Counted from the first letter of the stretch, positions 34,982 through 45,698 are shown. The stretch: 64,000 nt of DNA from Clostridiales bacterium (GCA_017961235.1 JAGCXQ010000004.1:62001-126000), one strand, 5' to 3'. Numbers and translations: made by a program. Notes: generated by a model not told the origin, from the letters alone.

Positions 34982-36466
34982 TCACTCATCCAGATTATCG
35001 TTGTCACTCATGAACCACGGGAGCAGTCTCTTCTTATCCTTCGCCGGAGCAGGAGCTTCTACTGTCTTCGGAGCAGCAGGAGCTGCAGATCTCGGTGCCG
35101 GAGTCGGAACTACGTTCGGCTGCGGTCTTCCGCCCTGCTGAATCGGAGCCGGTGCCGGTGCCGGAGCAGGTGCCGGGGACGGAGATACGAAGTTGCTCTG
35201 CGGACGAGCGATCGGTGCTACAGGAGCGACCGGAGCGGACTTGCTCGGAGAATATACTTTAGCATCATCATGTCTGGACTCTCCAGCCGGTTCCGGATCA
35301 CCGAAGAGGAACTCCGGAACTTCCGGCTTGGAAACAGGCTTTACAGGAGCCGGTGCAACCGGAGCTGCCGGTTTCTCATAAGAAGAGATCGGAGATACCG
35401 GACGGGATGTCGAAGCAGAAGGTGTTCCCTGACCGATGATGGTCGGATTCTGCTTGGAGATGATGGATGTTGCCGGGCGGAAAGCCGCGGAAGCATTCTC
35501 TGTATTATCGAAACCGGAAGCGATAACGGTGATCATGATCTCGTCTTCGAGTGTCGGGTCTGTAACCGCACCGACGATGATATCCGCATCACCTGCTACT
35601 GCATCACGTACAACGGAAGCAGCAACATCGATCTCGTGGAGTTTCATGTTTCTGGAACCAGTGAAGTTGATGATTACGCCGCGGGCACCCTCGATCGTTG
35701 TATCGAGGAGCGGGCTGTTGATCGCCTGCTTCACAGCGGCAGACGCTCTGCCCTCACCGGAAGCACGGCCGATACCCATGTGGCAGATACCTGCATTTGT
35801 CATGATACGGCGAACGTCGGCAAGGTCGAGGTTGATGAGACCAGGGATAGCAACGAGGTCGGAAATACCGGCAACACCAAACTTCAGTACCTGGTCAGCC
35901 ATGTTGAATGCATCATCAATGGATGTGTCTTCATCTGTGATATCGAGGAGCTTATCATTGGCAACTACGATCAGGGAGTCAACAGACTTCTCGATCTCCC
36001 GGATACCACGCTCTGCGTTAATCGCACGGCGCGGGCCTTCGAAACGGAACGGACGGGTAACGACTGCAACTGTCAGGATGCCGAGTTCACGAGCGATCTG
36101 GGCAACTACCGGAGCAGCACCTGTACCGGTACCACCGCCCATACCTGCGGTGATGAACAGCATATCGGTTCCGCGGATCGCCTGAGCGATCTCATCTTTA
36201 CTTTCTTCAGCAGCCTTCTCACCAACCGTCGGATCAGCGCCGCATCCGAGACCTCTGGTGATCTTCTCACCGATCTGGATCGTGATCTGCGCCTTCGAAC
36301 GTGCGAGTGCCTGATGGTCTGTATTAATGGAGATAAAATCGATGCCCTGAACCGAGCTCTCGATCATACGATCGACTGCGTTACATCCGCCGCCGCCGAC
36401 ACCGATTACTTTTATTGCTGCAAATGGTTCATCGTCCATAGAGTATCCGAGCTTAAAATCTGACAT
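34982..36466 (-). CDS. ftsZ: Cell division protein FtsZ
   Basis: The tubulin homologue that builds the Z ring. The start is the ATG at 36466, ten bases after GGAGG; an ATG nine bases earlier has too little spacing. The N-terminal GTPase domain has the GGGTGTG signature loop; the synergy T7 loop with NxDxAD follows. The C-terminal linker is unusually long (about residues 320-475) and Pro/Ala-rich, with alternating Ala-Pro runs. The extreme C-terminus [10 protein letters not shown] is a plausible diverged conserved peptide that binds partners. There is no ftsA beside it. Confidence 0.97.
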   Translation of the reverse strand: MSDFKLGYSMDDEPFAAIKVIGVGGGGCNAVDRMIESSVQGIDFISINTDHQALARSKAQITIQIGEKITRGLGCGADPTVGEKAAEESKDEIAQAIRGTDMLFITAGMGGGTGTGAAPVVAQIARELGILTVAVVTRPFRFEGPRRAINAERGIREIEKSVDSLIVVANDKLLDITDEDTSIDDAFNMADQVLKFGVAGISDLVAIPGLINLDLADVRRIMTNAGICHMGIGRASGEGRASAAVKQAINSPLLDTTIEGARGVIINFTGSRNMKLHEIDVAASVVRDAVAGDADIIVGAVTDPTLEDEIMITVIASGFDNTENASAAFRPATSIISKQNPTIIGQGTPSASTSRPVSPISSYEKPAAPVAPAPVKPVSKPEVPEFLFGDPEPAGESRHDDAKVYSPSKSAPVAPVAPIARPQSNFVSPSPAPAPAPAPAPIQQGGRPQPNVVPTPAPRSAAPAAPKTVEAPAPAKDKKRLLPWFMSDNDNLDE

Positions 36467-36507
36467 AGCCTGCATTCCTCCGTCTTGCCATAAATATATA
36501 CTAATTC

Positions 36508-36537
36508 ATTATAAGCTTTCTAAGCTATCTTTTACAA
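36508..36537 (-). promoter_or_regulatory. Putative promoter of ftsZ
   Basis: TTGTAA (36537-36532) and TATAAT (36513-36508) with an 18-base spacer on the minus strand, about 40 bases before the ftsZ start. It would let ftsZ-nrdR be expressed apart from the upstream cell-wall genes. The rest of 36476-36666 holds no gene; a GGTCA/TGACC hairpin lies near 36635. Confidence 0.55.
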
Positions 36538-36666
36538 TTCTACACTAAATGTTGTGGTCAAGCAATAGACGGAAAACCCGGGCAAAAAACGCGTTACAGT
36601 TCGATTACCTCCGTTTTTCAGGGCTGTAATCAACAGGTCATCTGACCCTAAATGTAGTATCTCTGA

Positions 36667-37857
36667 TCAGCGGAGGAGATACTTACTGCCTGTCATATCA
36701 AGCACAGTACCCGGTTTGTCGGCAAAATCACCGGAAATGATAGCATATCTCAGCCACGTCATATCATCGGAGATCGTCTGCAGAGAGCCGAGTTTTACGC
36801 TCAGTACATGATCACTGCCAGGGATGTCCAGATCGATGAATGTCGTCATATTTTCGCAATAACGCACGCAGATGACATGCGAGAGGAAATCGAATTCGGT
36901 ATTATCGTCCGCCGCGTTGGCATCCGCGCCGAGGATCGCACCTAAGATCGTGATGCATATGTCATACCCTTCAGATGACGTAAGATCAAGCTTTTTCCCG
37001 ATCTGCGCCGAGCGGATGGGCAGGCCGCGGATCTCAGGGATCCCCTTCGGAACGTCTCCCGTTTCAATCTCAAGCACCACTGAATCATCCGAGATAATGG
37101 CATATCCGTCCGGGATCGCCACGTAAGCGACTTTTCTTCTTTCTGTAACTTCAATGTAAACTTCTCCCGGGTAGTGCGGATAGACTTTTGCATCCGCTAT
37201 ATACGGGTCGGAATGGATGATCCTGTTTCTGACTTTCCCGTACTGGAGCTTAAGGATCTCCTTCCAGGAGCCGCCGATCCGTGAGTACAGGTGGTCGCCT
37301 TCCTTGATGCCGGACATCTCGAGGATCTGTTCCTCGGAGAAGCGCTGGTTTCCGCTCACCTGAATATTCTGCACACGGAAATTCTTATGGAAAAGGAACA
37401 GCATCGCGAGGATAAATATCAGCAGCAGAAGGATGAGCAGCAGCCACTTTTTAATGGAGATCTTCCGGATGGCTTTTCCAAAAGAACTTGCCGGCTTCTT
37501 CTCTTCTTTTTCATGCTTTTCGGATTTCGCTGCCGCCGGTCTCTCCGGCTTTTCCGTACGCTTGTCCGATGTCTTTTTCGGTTTTTTCTCCGGCATAATC
37601 TCCGGTTCATCGGATTCTTCAGAAGGTTCTTCCTCGGACGACGGTTCGGAAGAGAGTTCTGTCTTCTCTTCCACCGGCACGCGACGCACACCCTCGATCA
37701 CTGAGGGCGTGCTCTCGGGCGAAGACGTATCCTCCCGGGAAGACTTCTCCGGCTTTTTTTCCTTCGGATCCTTCTTCTCCGGATCCTTCGGGCCGTAGTT
37801 ACCGTCTTCTTCGAGGGTGATGTCCTCTTTCGGCTTTTTGTCGTCCTTATCGGGCAA
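36667..37857 (-). CDS. ftsQ: Cell division protein FtsQ/DivIB
   Basis: A 396-residue bitopic membrane protein. A long charged, Lys/Glu/Pro-rich cytoplasmic region (about 1-135) is followed by one strongly hydrophobic helix (about 137-158), then a POTRA domain (about 160-235, VQNIQVSGNQRFSEEQIL region) and a beta domain. It stabilises the septal FtsL/FtsB/PBP complex. The start is a TTG at 37857 with GAGGTG seven bases upstream, overlapping murG by 11 bases. The extended N-terminal tail is longer than in most DivIB proteins. Confidence 0.9.
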   Translation of the reverse strand: MPDKDDKKPKEDITLEEDGNYGPKDPEKKDPKEKKPEKSSREDTSSPESTPSVIEGVRRVPVEEKTELSSEPSSEEEPSEESDEPEIMPEKKPKKTSDKRTEKPERPAAAKSEKHEKEEKKPASSFGKAIRKISIKKWLLLILLLLIFILAMLFLFHKNFRVQNIQVSGNQRFSEEQILEMSGIKEGDHLYSRIGGSWKEILKLQYGKVRNRIIHSDPYIADAKVYPHYPGEVYIEVTERRKVAYVAIPDGYAIISDDSVVLEIETGDVPKGIPEIRGLPIRSAQIGKKLDLTSSEGYDICITILGAILGADANAADDNTEFDFLSHVICVRYCENMTTFIDLDIPGSDHVLSVKLGSLQTISDDMTWLRYAIISGDFADKPGTVLDMTGSKYLLR

Positions 37858-38932
37858 GTGCTTTCACCTCATCACAGATACGCGAAGCGGCATCATAGAT
37901 GGCCAGTCCGCGTGCATTCTTTCGCATCGAAAGAAGTCTTTCTTTATCTCCCAGCAGCTCCTTGACGATGCCCGGCAGCTTCTCTATCGCCTGGTCATCC
38001 GGCAGGAGGATACCTGCTTTCGCATCTTCAAATGACTTCGCATTATAGGTCTGGTGATCCTGTGCCGCATAGGGATATGGGATCAGTACCGACGGTGCGC
38101 CGACCGCCTGGACCTCGGCACATGTGATCGCGCCGGCACGTCCGATAAAGAGATCGCATGCGGCAAGATACGTTTCCGGGTCGGAAATATACTCGAATAC
38201 CTCGATCGACTTCGGCCAGTTCTTCGCCTCTTCCACGACTTCCTTATAGCGCTGTTTACCGACGCTTAAGATGATCCGGACATCCGGGTCCGTGATCACT
38301 TTGGCGAGCTCGACGATCGCCTGATTAACGGTCCTTGCGCCGAGGGATCCTCCCATCGCAAGGATCAGGGTGTTTTTCTCACTGAGCCCGAGTTTTTCAC
38401 GGCATGCATCGCGATCGACCTTCGAGAATACACCGCGGATCGGGTTTCCCGTGAAGACGATCTTTGCCTTCTTGCTGAAGTAGTGCTCGATGCCGGGGAA
38501 GCTCGTGCAGACGGTCTTGGCATACTTTGACATCATGCGGTTGGAGCGTCCCGGGAAAGCATTCTGCTCGTGAAGAACGATCGGTACTTTTTCCTTATGG
38601 GCCGCCGCGATCAGGGGGCTGCAGACAAATCCGCCCGTGCCGATAACGACGTCCGGCTTTCCTTCGCGGATCAGCTTTCTGCACATTTTTCTGCCGGCAA
38701 GGAATTCTCTTACCGCTTTGATCGTTTTCTTTGACGGCTTCATCGGAAGCTGCGCGGCGCGGATGACCTCGAAAGGATATCCCATCTTCGGGATGATCTG
38801 CGACTCGAGTCCTTTTTCCGTCCCACAGAAAAGCACTTCCGTCTTTTCATCCTGTTTTTTCAGTTCATCGGCGATCGCCACTGCCGGATGGATATGTCCA
38901 CTCGTGCCGCCGCCGGCGAGAAATACTTTCAT
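37847..38932 (-). CDS. murG: UDP-GlcNAc--lipid I N-acetylglucosaminyltransferase MurG
   Basis: The peripheral membrane glycosyltransferase that converts lipid I into lipid II. The 361 residues show the N-terminal GGTSGHIHPA nucleotide loop, HEQNAFPG, and the C-terminal donor-binding region GRAGAITCAE. It starts two bases after ftsW, in the canonical ftsW-murG order. Confidence 0.97.
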   Translation of the reverse strand: MKVFLAGGGTSGHIHPAVAIADELKKQDEKTEVLFCGTEKGLESQIIPKMGYPFEVIRAAQLPMKPSKKTIKAVREFLAGRKMCRKLIREGKPDVVIGTGGFVCSPLIAAAHKEKVPIVLHEQNAFPGRSNRMMSKYAKTVCTSFPGIEHYFSKKAKIVFTGNPIRGVFSKVDRDACREKLGLSEKNTLILAMGGSLGARTVNQAIVELAKVITDPDVRIILSVGKQRYKEVVEEAKNWPKSIEVFEYISDPETYLAACDLFIGRAGAITCAEVQAVGAPSVLIPYPYAAQDHQTYNAKSFEDAKAGILLPDDQAIEKLPGIVKELLGDKERLLSMRKNARGLAIYDAASRICDEVKALAR

Positions 38933-38934
38933 AC

Positions 38935-40254
38935 TTACACCACCAATTTTACTGTTTTTCTCTTTCTACCCGATCTGGAAACAGACAGGATCATGCCGAC
39001 CGCGATCATAAAGAAGAAGTTCGCCGTTCCGCCGTAGCTGAAGAACGGCAGCGTGATACCGGTCGGCGGGATCGCGCCCGTCGCCACCCCTATATTCAGG
39101 AACGCCTGAAGCGTAAGAAGCGATGTATAGCCCGTTACCAGTATTCTGGTAAAGAGGCTGTCCGCCTGCCATGCCACCAGGAATCCGGCTAGTGCGAATG
39201 CCCAGAAAAGGAGCATGATGATGAGGCCTCCGACGAATCCGAGCTCTTCGCAGATGATCGAATATACATAGTCGTTATGGGCCTCCGGCAGATACATATA
39301 TTTCTGTCGGCTGTTTCCGAAGCCGACACCGGTCATTCCGCCGGATCCGATCGCGATGATACTCTGCTCGATCTGATACGTGTCGTCATCGTCCGCCTTC
39401 TTCTCTTTTTCTTCGGTTTCTTCCTCATCGGAGTTCATCGTCTCGAAGATATTCAGTCGCGTAACAACGTGCGCGAAGTTCTTCTCAAGTTTTTTCTTCT
39501 GTGCGCCCGGCATGGACAGATAGAAGATACCGCCGACGACCGTGATGATCGCCAGAAGGATCGCACTTCCTCTGAGCCATGATGAAAGCGGGATACCGCA
39601 GCACAGGAAACAGATCAGGGAGATCGCGCTTAGGATCAGGAAGCACGACATATGCGGCTGCAGCACTACGATCAGAAGACAGATCAGTACCAGGATGCCC
39701 GGGAGCGTGATATCCATAAATGCATCGAAAAGCGCCTGGGATGTATGCTTGGCTTTCAGGCCTCCCTTCTTACGGAGTCGCTGCACGAAAGAACGGTAGC
39801 CGGCGATCGAATAGACGATCGCGACTTTGATATACTCGGACGGCTGGATAGAGACACCGCCGATAATGATCCAGCGTCTCGCACCGTTGATGACTTTACC
39901 CATGGACAGCGTAAGAAGCGCCATACCGATCGCAGAGAGATAGACCGCAAGTGTTACCGGCCACTTATCAAATGCCTTCAGAGGAATAAACGTAAGGATC
40001 AGCGCAGCGATAAATCCTAAGAGCAGGAACGCGCCCTGATGGACCACGTAATACATGGAGTTGCCCTGTGCCGTAAAAGCTTTCGGCATACTGGCGGAAA
40101 AGAGCATGACGATACCGAATGCCATCATCACTAAAACGATGATAACGATTCCCAGGTTTACACGACGCGGCGCATATACGTCCAGCGACTCGATTTTCCC
40201 GTCGTCCCGGTAAGCCATATTCTCCGAGACGAGATACTTCATCTTGCGTTTCAT
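38935..40254 (-). CDS. ftsW: Peptidoglycan glycosyltransferase FtsW (SEDS family)
   Basis: The septal SEDS glycosyltransferase that polymerises lipid II with the class B PBP. About 439 residues with ten predicted membrane helices and the conserved SEDS stretches (PSEY near residue 137, GFVGG, GITLPFFSYGG at the end). It has an extra acidic insertion (about residues 270-295, DEEETEEKEKK-like) in the large extracytoplasmic loop. It overlaps murF by four bases (ATGA). It is called FtsW rather than RodA from its place in the division cluster; a second SEDS gene lies at 48097. Confidence 0.94.
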   Translation of the reverse strand: MKRKMKYLVSENMAYRDDGKIESLDVYAPRRVNLGIVIIVLVMMAFGIVMLFSASMPKAFTAQGNSMYYVVHQGAFLLLGFIAALILTFIPLKAFDKWPVTLAVYLSAIGMALLTLSMGKVINGARRWIIIGGVSIQPSEYIKVAIVYSIAGYRSFVQRLRKKGGLKAKHTSQALFDAFMDITLPGILVLICLLIVVLQPHMSCFLILSAISLICFLCCGIPLSSWLRGSAILLAIITVVGGIFYLSMPGAQKKKLEKNFAHVVTRLNIFETMNSDEEETEEKEKKADDDDTYQIEQSIIAIGSGGMTGVGFGNSRQKYMYLPEAHNDYVYSIICEELGFVGGLIIMLLFWAFALAGFLVAWQADSLFTRILVTGYTSLLTLQAFLNIGVATGAIPPTGITLPFFSYGGTANFFFMIAVGMILSVSRSGRKRKTVKLVV

Positions 40255-41708
40255 GGTTCATTTCCTTTCCGAACTATTGAACCATAGCTTTCCAGAATTG
40301 TATACATCTCGAAGGCATGGGATGCTTTTAGAAGCACGTAATCCCCGTCTTCCACAATGTTTGCAAGTTTCTCCGTCATCTGGTCTTTGTTTTCAAAACA
40401 ATAAACAGAGACATCCGGATCCACCGACTTCGCGCCGTCCATTACGTCCTTACAGAAATCACCGATCACCAGAAGTCCGTCAAGTCCGAGCTCGGCCGCC
40501 TTTGCTCCGATCTCGAAGTGTTTCTCCTTCGAAACATCACCAAGTTCGAGCATATCGCCGATGCACGCATATGCTTTCTTCTCTCCGGCCAGCCGGCGGA
40601 TCGAAGCAAACGCAGACATCATGGACTCCGGTCCTGCGTTATAGGAATCATCGAGGAAGCATATATTATCCACTTTTACGAGGCGCTCGCGGTGTCCGAT
40701 CTGCACGAAAGAAGCAATTCCTTCCTCGATACGGTCCGGCGTGACGCCGAGATACAGGCCGCAAAGAAGTCCGGCCAGAGCGTTTCCGACGTGATGGATG
40801 CCGACGACACTCAGTCTTAAGACGACAGATACCATCTCCTCAAAGCCGGCCACTGCATGACAGCAGATGCGGTCGCCCTCGATATCGATCGACTCCGCTA
40901 CCGCCATACCGTACGGGTGCTTTTCGAGAGAAGTTTTCTCTGTGAATGTATAGGCGATCTTCACATCTTCGCGGATCATTCCCTCGGCGACCGCCTTCTG
41001 AAGATACTCATCCGCATACGGAAGGATCAGAAGTCCGCCCTCGGCGAGTCCCTCGAGGATCTCAAGTTTTGCCTTCAGGATCTCCTCACGGGAGCCCAGA
41101 CGCTCGATATGCGCGACCCCGATATTCGTGATCACCGCGACATCCGGATGGGCAATATTCGTAAGTTCGGAGATCTCTCCGCGGAGGCGCATGCCCATCT
41201 CAAGTACGATCACGTCCGTGTCTTCCGGCGCTGCCAGGATCGTCTGCGAAAGGCCGATCTCATTATTGTTATTATTCTTGGTCGCATAGACCTTACATCC
41301 CCGCGACAGGGCGCTGGCGATCATCTCACGGGTCGAGGTCTTACCGACGCTTCCCGTGACCGCCACGACCTTGCAGGCGAGTCTTTTTCGATAGTATTCC
41401 GCGATCTTTTCAAGCGCGATCTTCGTATCCGGGACCAGGATCACCGGCACATCCTCCGGCGCATGCTCCATCGTCGAGAGCACCAGTGCCGCCGCGCCGT
41501 CATTTACAGCCGCGACTGCATATTTATTTCCGTCGAAGTTCTCCCCGATCAGGGCAAGGAAGAGATTTCCCTCTTCGATCGTTCTGGTATCTGTAGAGAT
41601 CCCGGTCAGTTCGAATTCCGCAATATCGGAAGCTCCGGTTTTCCCGGGAAACTGTCTTAATTCTCCGCCGGTCGCGCCGAGTATCTCTGCCAGGGTAAAC
41701 TTCGCCAT
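40251..41708 (-). CDS. murF: UDP-MurNAc-tripeptide--D-Ala-D-Ala ligase MurF
   Basis: Adds D-Ala-D-Ala to complete the UDP-MurNAc pentapeptide. The 485 residues carry the N-terminal fold of the Mur ligases, the ATP loop GSVGKTST, a carbamate-type central domain with NNNNEIG, and DSYNAGPESM in the C-terminal part. It starts three bases after murE. Confidence 0.96.
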   Translation of the reverse strand: MAKFTLAEILGATGGELRQFPGKTGASDIAEFELTGISTDTRTIEEGNLFLALIGENFDGNKYAVAAVNDGAAALVLSTMEHAPEDVPVILVPDTKIALEKIAEYYRKRLACKVVAVTGSVGKTSTREMIASALSRGCKVYATKNNNNNEIGLSQTILAAPEDTDVIVLEMGMRLRGEISELTNIAHPDVAVITNIGVAHIERLGSREEILKAKLEILEGLAEGGLLILPYADEYLQKAVAEGMIREDVKIAYTFTEKTSLEKHPYGMAVAESIDIEGDRICCHAVAGFEEMVSVVLRLSVVGIHHVGNALAGLLCGLYLGVTPDRIEEGIASFVQIGHRERLVKVDNICFLDDSYNAGPESMMSAFASIRRLAGEKKAYACIGDMLELGDVSKEKHFEIGAKAAELGLDGLLVIGDFCKDVMDGAKSVDPDVSVYCFENKDQMTEKLANIVEDGDYVLLKASHAFEMYTILESYGSIVRKGNEP

Positions 41709-41711
41709 TTC

Positions 41712-43235
41712 TTACACTCCTCTTTCCTTTTCCAGATCACGAAGGACCTCGGATGTGACCTTCGCATCGATGAAATCCACGACCGTATTCTTGATCGTCA
41801 TGGTCGTCTCGTGTCCTTTTCCCGCGATCACTACGATGTCATCCGGTTCTGCCATCGCCACGGCATGTGCGATCGCTTCTTTTCTGTCCTCGATCACACA
41901 GTATGGTGCATCCGGATTTCTCTTGATGCCTTCCACGATCATACCGGAGATGACGCTGAAATCTTCGCTTCTGCTGTTATCCGTGGTCACTACGGTAAAA
42001 TCACTATATTTTCCGGATACTTCGCCCATCGTGTATCTACGATCATGCGGGCGGTCTCCACCGCAGCCGAACACCGTGATGATCCTGCCTTTGCAGGACG
42101 GGCGGATCGCGTGGAGAAGCACTTTCAGGCTGTCCCCGTTATGGGCATAATCGACATATACCTTCAGTCCCAGGGCATTGTCGATCTTTTCCATTCTTCC
42201 CGGTACGCGGACAAATGTCATTCCGCTCTTGATATCTTCTTTGCTGACGCCCGCCAGGTAGCAGGAAGCCGCCGCACAGAGCGCATTATCCACATTAAAG
42301 TCACAAAGAAGCGGCACGAAAAGCACTTCCTCATAAGTTGGTGTGATAAAGGTAAACTCCATACCCGGAACACCGTCTCTGGAAGACGTTTTCATGTCGC
42401 GCATGGTAAAGTCCGCATCTCCGCTGACACTATAGGTGAAGTAGCTGGATACGTGTGCTTTTGCATAGGAAATGACATCGTCGAAACGTCTGGTATTTGT
42501 ATTGATCAGTGCGATATTGCAGTGATCGAAGAGGCGCATCTTACTCAAGAAATAATCTTCCTCTGTCTCATGCTCGCCGTCGTTGATATGGTCATTGAGG
42601 AAATTCGTAAAGACACCGATCTCGAAGTGGACGCCATCGGTCCTCTTAAACTTGAGACCCAGAGACGAAACCTCCATGACACAGTCCTTCGCGCCGGCTT
42701 CTCTCATCTCGGAAAGAAGCGACTGGAATTCCCAGGCCTCCGGTGTCGTATGTCTGGACTTGATGGCTTTACTTCCGATCTTATTCTCCACGGTTCCGAT
42801 CAGTCCGCAGGATCTTCCCGCACGCTCTAAGATCTCATGGATGATAAAGGTCGTCGTCGTTTTTCCTTTGGTTCCCGTAAGGCCGATGATCTTCATGTCC
42901 GAGGACGGATGGGAAAAGTAAGTACACGCCATCTCGGCATATGCTTTTCTAGTATCCGGGACCGAAGCAACACCACAGGTTCCCAGTTCTTTTATAGTCT
43001 CCAAAGCAGGCTCGATCTCCGAAAGCTTCTCGTCTGCCACGAGGATCAGCGCGGCGCCCTTTTCCGCCGCATCTGCGATATGGCGGTGGCCGTCGGTCTT
43101 CTGGCCGATCATGGCGATAAATGCAGTCTTCTCCGTGACTTTACGTGAATCGAGTACGATCTCATCGAATTCGCGGTCAGCAGGACCTATGATCCATTTA
43201 TATTCACTTTCTTTCAGAAGATCTGTTGCTTTCAT
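41712..43235 (-). CDS. murE: UDP-MurNAc-L-Ala-D-Glu ligase MurE (meso-DAP type likely)
   Basis: Adds the third amino acid of the stem peptide. The 507 residues have the ATP loop GTKGKTTT and the Mur ligase core. The substrate-recognition motif reads D-N-S-R around residue 415. DNPR is the usual motif of meso-diaminopimelate enzymes, and the Arg that contacts the DAP carboxylate is kept, so meso-DAP is the likely substrate rather than L-lysine. It follows the class B PBP gene by 12 bases. Confidence 0.95.
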   Translation of the reverse strand: MKATDLLKESEYKWIIGPADREFDEIVLDSRKVTEKTAFIAMIGQKTDGHRHIADAAEKGAALILVADEKLSEIEPALETIKELGTCGVASVPDTRKAYAEMACTYFSHPSSDMKIIGLTGTKGKTTTTFIIHEILERAGRSCGLIGTVENKIGSKAIKSRHTTPEAWEFQSLLSEMREAGAKDCVMEVSSLGLKFKRTDGVHFEIGVFTNFLNDHINDGEHETEEDYFLSKMRLFDHCNIALINTNTRRFDDVISYAKAHVSSYFTYSVSGDADFTMRDMKTSSRDGVPGMEFTFITPTYEEVLFVPLLCDFNVDNALCAAASCYLAGVSKEDIKSGMTFVRVPGRMEKIDNALGLKVYVDYAHNGDSLKVLLHAIRPSCKGRIITVFGCGGDRPHDRRYTMGEVSGKYSDFTVVTTDNSRSEDFSVISGMIVEGIKRNPDAPYCVIEDRKEAIAHAVAMAEPDDIVVIAGKGHETTMTIKNTVVDFIDAKVTSEVLRDLEKERGV

Positions 43236-43247
43236 GATGTTCTCCTT

Positions 43248-45698
43248 TTACTCCATCTTCACGTGAATGAAGGTTCCATACGGCACATGTGTCGGCGGTG
43301 GAGCTTGTGTCTCTTCGGTCGAGCCATCCGGTTCCGTATCCCCTTCACCGTCCAGCGGTTTTGTCGTTCCCTCTGTATCCTCCGTCGTTTCTCCGGTTTC
43401 ATCGGGTGGAGGCGGCGCATCGGGATCCGGTGTCGGCGTGGGCGTCGGCGTCGGATCGTTCGCGGTCCGTATCGAGGTCGGCGGATCCTGCTCGACCACG
43501 CGTCCCTTGATATTACCGTCAATGAGGATATTCAGGCCGTATTCCTTCGCCATTCTTCTGGCTTCGATGATGCTCATGCCCGTAAAGTCAGGGATCATCG
43601 TCTGACTCATATCTTCCTTCTCGACTTCGCCAGGATAAAGGACGACCACTGTGTCTTTATAGACTGTCTCTTCTTCACCGAAATACATGGTGCCGACGAT
43701 GGTATCCAGATCCATCGTTCCGGAGCCGTCCATTACTTCATATCCTTCTTCTTCCAGGAGCTGCTTGGCCTGAAGATACGTCTTTCCGACGACATTCGGA
43801 ACATGGTAAAGGATCTCCATACGCTCGTATTCTTTGTCTGAAAGCTTTCTATCTACGCCCATATATTCGAGTGTCTCTTCTACGATACGGGCGGATACTT
43901 TTGCCGCAGCGGAAGAACCGACATCGTTATCTTCCGGCTTATTGATAACAACGATCACCGCGATCTTCGGATCATAGGACGGTGCGTAGCAGCCGAATGA
44001 AAGAACGTGCATACCGGCTTCATCACCGACATCGATCGTCGATGTACTTGTCTTACCGGCAACATAATATCCCGGCACATAACCTGCTGCACCGGTACCT
44101 TCATTAACTACGTCCTCCAGAAGCGAACGGACGCGGGCGGAAGTCTTCTCGGAGAAAAGTGTCCTCACCTTCTCCGGTTCAAATTCTTTAATGATGTTTC
44201 CCTGGTTATCCACGATACGGGACGCGATCCTCGGACGCATCAGAGAACCGCCGTTTACCAGGGAAGAATAAACGGAGATCAGCTGCAGCGGTGTCGTCGT
44301 GGAAGACTCACCGAAAGAAAGGGATGCCAGGTCAACTTTTGTCGGCTCCGCGTGGAAGATACCTTTCTCCTCCGCGGGGAGGTCGATGCCGGTAACATCG
44401 TAGAAACCGCAGTTGTGAATGTAGTTATAGTATTTGTCGATCGTGATGCGGTACGCCAGACGTACGAAGATCGGGTTACAGGATCTCTCAAAAGCTTCCC
44501 GGAGCGTCTCATCGCCGTGGTTACCCTCCGTTTTTTCACGCCAGCAGCGGATCGTATCGACTTCGGATACCTCGATCGGAGAATCGCTGAAGATCTCATC
44601 CTCATAGGTAAGGCCTTCTTCCAGTGCGATCGCGGTAGTTACGGCCTTCATGGTGGAACCCGGCTCGTATGTATCCGAGATACAGCGGTTTCTCCAGGCA
44701 TTACGCATCAGGTACTGTGCTTTTTCCGTAGAGGACATAGCGTCCCAGTCACTCTGCGAGATACCGTAGGGCTTCTCACGCGGCGTATTCAGATCGAAGT
44801 CCGGCATGGAGACCATCGCCAGAAGTTCTCCGGTATATGGATCCATGACGATACAGGTAACACCTTCACGAGGCTTGTACTCGTTATACGCGTCACGGCA
44901 GGCATTCTCGACGATCCTCTGGACATTCATATCCAGCGTCAGCTGTACATTATATCCGTCCTGTGCCGCGATACTTGTCGGAGCGGAATACGGAAGTGCG
45001 CTCTGGTTATAGTTATCGACCTCTGCATAAGTGAATCCTTCCGTACCGGTCAGGTAGGAGTTATAGTATGCCTCGATGCCATACTGGCCGATGAGGGAAT
45101 TGTCGTTCTGGTCAGCAAATCCGATGACCTGCGCCGCCAGCGATCCATAGTTGTAATAGCGCTTCGGAACAGAGTCGATCTTTACGCCGCCGATATGATG
45201 CTCGGAAAGAAATGTCTGAAGCTCATTTCTCTGGTCGTAGGTGACATTTTTCATGACCTGGATATATGGCGCGTCGGTCTTTCCCAGCCACTCGACCATC
45301 TTCTGCTTATCTGCACCGATGATCCGTGAGAAAGCGTCCGCAATCTCATCGACTTTCAGTGCATCTTTTCTGGTCTCCTGGGATTTCAGCACGTCCGAAG
45401 GCGTGATACCGACTGTATATTCGAAGGTCGTACTTGCGAGGATATTGCCGTTTCTATCAAGGATATCGCCCCGGTTCGGAACGTCCTTGATACGCTGCCA
45501 GTGCATCTGCGAGGCTTTATAAGAATATTCATCATAGCGGGTGTGCTGGATCCCGTACTGGACTTTGATCAGATACCCCATAAAGATCGTAAGAGAAAGA
45601 AAGACCAGCACCAGAACGATCCTTCCGCCGATACGGAAACGGGCCGTCTGGGTCTCGTCTGTTACCTTCTCGATATCTTTACGCTCTTCTTTGGACAT
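43248..45698 (-). CDS. Class B penicillin-binding protein with PASTA domains (FtsI/SpoVD-like)
   Basis: The start is the ATG at 45698; the longer frame begins with TTG at 45725 and lacks a good binding site. About 816 residues: a short cytoplasmic region, one membrane helix (about 26-45), a dimerisation domain, and a transpeptidase domain with S347 in STMK and S-C-N in ERSCNP. The third motif is KTS (about 548) instead of KTG. Two PASTA domains follow (about 625-765), then an acidic Thr/Pro-rich tail. It crosslinks septal peptidoglycan with FtsW. Whether it is the vegetative or sporulation enzyme cannot be told; no spore genes are seen. Confidence 0.93.
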   Translation of the reverse strand: MSKEERKDIEKVTDETQTARFRIGGRIVLVLVFLSLTIFMGYLIKVQYGIQHTRYDEYSYKASQMHWQRIKDVPNRGDILDRNGNILASTTFEYTVGITPSDVLKSQETRKDALKVDEIADAFSRIIGADKQKMVEWLGKTDAPYIQVMKNVTYDQRNELQTFLSEHHIGGVKIDSVPKRYYNYGSLAAQVIGFADQNDNSLIGQYGIEAYYNSYLTGTEGFTYAEVDNYNQSALPYSAPTSIAAQDGYNVQLTLDMNVQRIVENACRDAYNEYKPREGVTCIVMDPYTGELLAMVSMPDFDLNTPREKPYGISQSDWDAMSSTEKAQYLMRNAWRNRCISDTYEPGSTMKAVTTAIALEEGLTYEDEIFSDSPIEVSEVDTIRCWREKTEGNHGDETLREAFERSCNPIFVRLAYRITIDKYYNYIHNCGFYDVTGIDLPAEEKGIFHAEPTKVDLASLSFGESSTTTPLQLISVYSSLVNGGSLMRPRIASRIVDNQGNIIKEFEPEKVRTLFSEKTSARVRSLLEDVVNEGTGAAGYVPGYYVAGKTSTSTIDVGDEAGMHVLSFGCYAPSYDPKIAVIVVINKPEDNDVGSSAAAKVSARIVEETLEYMGVDRKLSDKEYERMEILYHVPNVVGKTYLQAKQLLEEEGYEVMDGSGTMDLDTIVGTMYFGEEETVYKDTVVVLYPGEVEKEDMSQTMIPDFTGMSIIEARRMAKEYGLNILIDGNIKGRVVEQDPPTSIRTANDPTPTPTPTPDPDAPPPPDETGETTEDTEGTTKPLDGEGDTEPDGSTEETQAPPPTHVPYGTFIHVKME

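Noticed and set aside
34856..36463. Long 535-codon open frame opposite ftsZ
   Set aside because: It lies fully antisense to ftsZ, has no ribosome binding site, and encodes an Arg/Ser/Cys-rich composition typical of a shadow frame.
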